Below the pieces are notes generated by a model. The model saw only the letters and a program-made list of their open reading frames with translations, did not search any database and had not been told where the DNA came from. Positions 5,267 through 5,922 of a stretch of DNA of 5,922 nt are shown here, one piece after another. A program made the translations under genes and the position numbers. Source of the DNA: Gammaproteobacteria bacterium (GTDB lineage: Bacteria; Pseudomonadota; Gammaproteobacteria; Pseudomonadales; Pseudohongiellaceae). Each line of letters begins with the position of its first letter. The stretch's first letter is position 1. The stretch covers positions 1 to 5,922 of the forward strand of contig DMJN01000252.1 in assembly GCA_003451715.1 (NCBI GenBank), in the 5' to 3' direction.

Positions 5267-5731
5267 CTACTTCGTATCGTTTAGTATGACTTCCATTTCT
5301 TGTTGAAAATCTAGAGAAAATGTTGAACTCATTGTTGACCAAAGTTCTCTCGTGCCCGGGTTTGACATATTCATTCTCCATCGATTTTGTCTTGGCCTGA
5401 ATTCTGATTCAGTAAATAGCCCATTTCTGTATTGGTATAAGGAATTCTCCCACTCTCGCCAGATTCCGTGGTACAAAAATATAAAGCTAGTGTACTCGGG
5501 AGTTCCTCGTTGAAGTTCCCTATTCTGACCTCTCCCTAAGATATTTGCGATTTCGATGTCTGTCCCAATCCAATCAGTAAACATCATCTGTTTCTCTGTC
5601 ATGGAATCTCGGGTTTGCGATTGCATCATGCTAGTGTTCTGCCGGATTTCTAATGCAAGAAATACAATGCCGGCTATTACACCAACATTTCCTGCAAGAG
5701 TTAGCCATTGATTTACTTTGTCCACGTTCAT
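5267..5731 (-). CDS. Single-TM small membrane protein of unknown function (2)
   Basis: A 154-residue protein with the same layout as its downstream neighbour. Residues about 9-27 form a membrane helix (WLTLAGNVGVIAGIVFLALE) running directly into EIRQNTSMMQSQTRDSM. A helical soluble domain follows, with aromatic-rich segments (FLYHGIWREWENSLYQYRNG, about 85-104) and ELWSTMSS near the end. This N-terminal block followed by about 120 helical residues is common in hypothetical proteins of marine gammaproteobacteria; the role is unknown. The start is the ATG at 5729-5731; upstream there is only a weak AAGAA. The presumed end of an IS3-like element lies about 23 bases upstream of the start, so the native promoter has probably been displaced and any expression may come from the element or from a short remnant. 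Confidence 0.75.
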   Translation of the reverse strand: MNVDKVNQWLTLAGNVGVIAGIVFLALEIRQNTSMMQSQTRDSMTEKQMMFTDWIGTDIEIANILGRGQNRELQRGTPEYTSFIFLYHGIWREWENSLYQYRNGLFTESEFRPRQNRWRMNMSNPGTRELWSTMSSTFSLDFQQEMEVILNDTK

Positions 5732-5754
5732 TGCATCAAATTCTTACTAGCAGC

Positions 5755-5922
5755 TGTACCCCGTCAGCACCTATGGAACAGATATAGCACGGGTTTAAAG
5801 GAGAGTTTTTGTTCATCCTAACGTGAGGAGTTGAGATGAAACAGAAACAAGCAGAACGACCCGCATCGTCAGAACGGATCATTCGTGACATCAAGCGCAA
5901 GACGCGTAAGCAATACAGTGCG
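5755..5922 (+). mobile_element. Left end of an IS3-family-like insertion sequence (partial)
   Basis: The transposase OrfA start at 5836 implies that an element begins shortly before it and continues past the window. A TG at 5755-5756 opening TGTACCCCGTCAGCACC is my best guess for the terminal inverted repeat, since IS3 ends normally begin with TG and lie 50-100 bases before orfA. The exact boundary cannot be fixed without the right end. Confidence 0.5.
5836..5922 (+). CDS. IS3-family-like transposase OrfA, N-terminal fragment
   Basis: Twenty-nine codons run from the ATG at 5836-5838 to the window edge. The start is well supported by GAGGAG (5825-5830) with five bases of spacing. The visible protein is very basic, and IIRDIKRKTRKQYSA resembles the opening of OrfA proteins of an IS3 group in which this segment precedes the 'AEEKIRIV' helix-turn-helix. 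The rest of OrfA and the DDE-type OrfB would lie to the right. A full element would produce OrfAB by programmed frameshifting. The family call rests on a short stretch recognised from memory. Confidence 0.65.
   Translation, partial: MKQKQAERPASSERIIRDIKRKTRKQYSA

Noticed and set aside
2593..5731. Integron gene-cassette array (small same-strand genes with long spacers)
   Set aside because: Several spacers contain CTAAC strings, but I found no paired RYYYAAC/GTTRRRY sites forming an attC hairpin, and no integrase is visible.
1..5922. CRISPR array, tRNA or rRNA genes
   Set aside because: No regularly spaced direct repeats with spacers, no cloverleaf-like or rRNA-like segments were seen on reading either strand.

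Overview
The window looks like chromosomal DNA from a gammaproteobacterium, probably marine or free-living. This rests on a DUF4404-type protein, a MarR regulator, a YkgJ-type cysteine-cluster protein, two single-pass membrane proteins of a kind common in marine gammaproteobacterial genomes, GGCC-centred dispersed repeats, and the start of an IS3-like transposase at the right edge. The taxonomy is inference from gene content and style; there is no rRNA or tRNA to anchor it.

Left part (1-1500), visibly GC-richer: the N-terminal 283 codons of an exported TPR-type protein run leftwards off the window edge (start at 851, minus strand). A 361-base spacer follows, holding at most one doubtful small ORF. 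Then comes a small DUF4404-type gene on the plus strand with a TTG start behind a good Shine-Dalgarno.

Middle (1498-2530): a membrane-anchored small protein of possible split-barrel (Ddn/PNPOx-like) fold on the minus strand diverges from a MarR-family regulator on the plus strand. The 104-base space between them carries three 12-base TTTAA..TTAAA boxes at an exact 15-base pitch. The middle box is a perfect palindrome, and the outer two face each other around the same centre. This is the best-supported regulatory structure in the window: an inferred autoregulatory operator that would also control the membrane protein. A strong terminator ends the regulator gene.

Right part (2593-5750), AT-richer and all on the minus strand: an exported protein with two VOC/glyoxalase-like halves, a second copy of the membrane-anchored protein, a YkgJ-like CxxCxxCC protein, and two small single-TM proteins of similar layout. 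The spacers carry degenerate GGCC-centred palindromic repeats and a lone TTTACTCTGACCCC motif. An IS3-like element begins at about 5755, only about 23 bases upstream of the last minus-strand gene. The part reads as an accessory stretch of independently acquired or duplicated small genes rather than one pathway. Wide spacers and repeats between the genes argue against a single operon.
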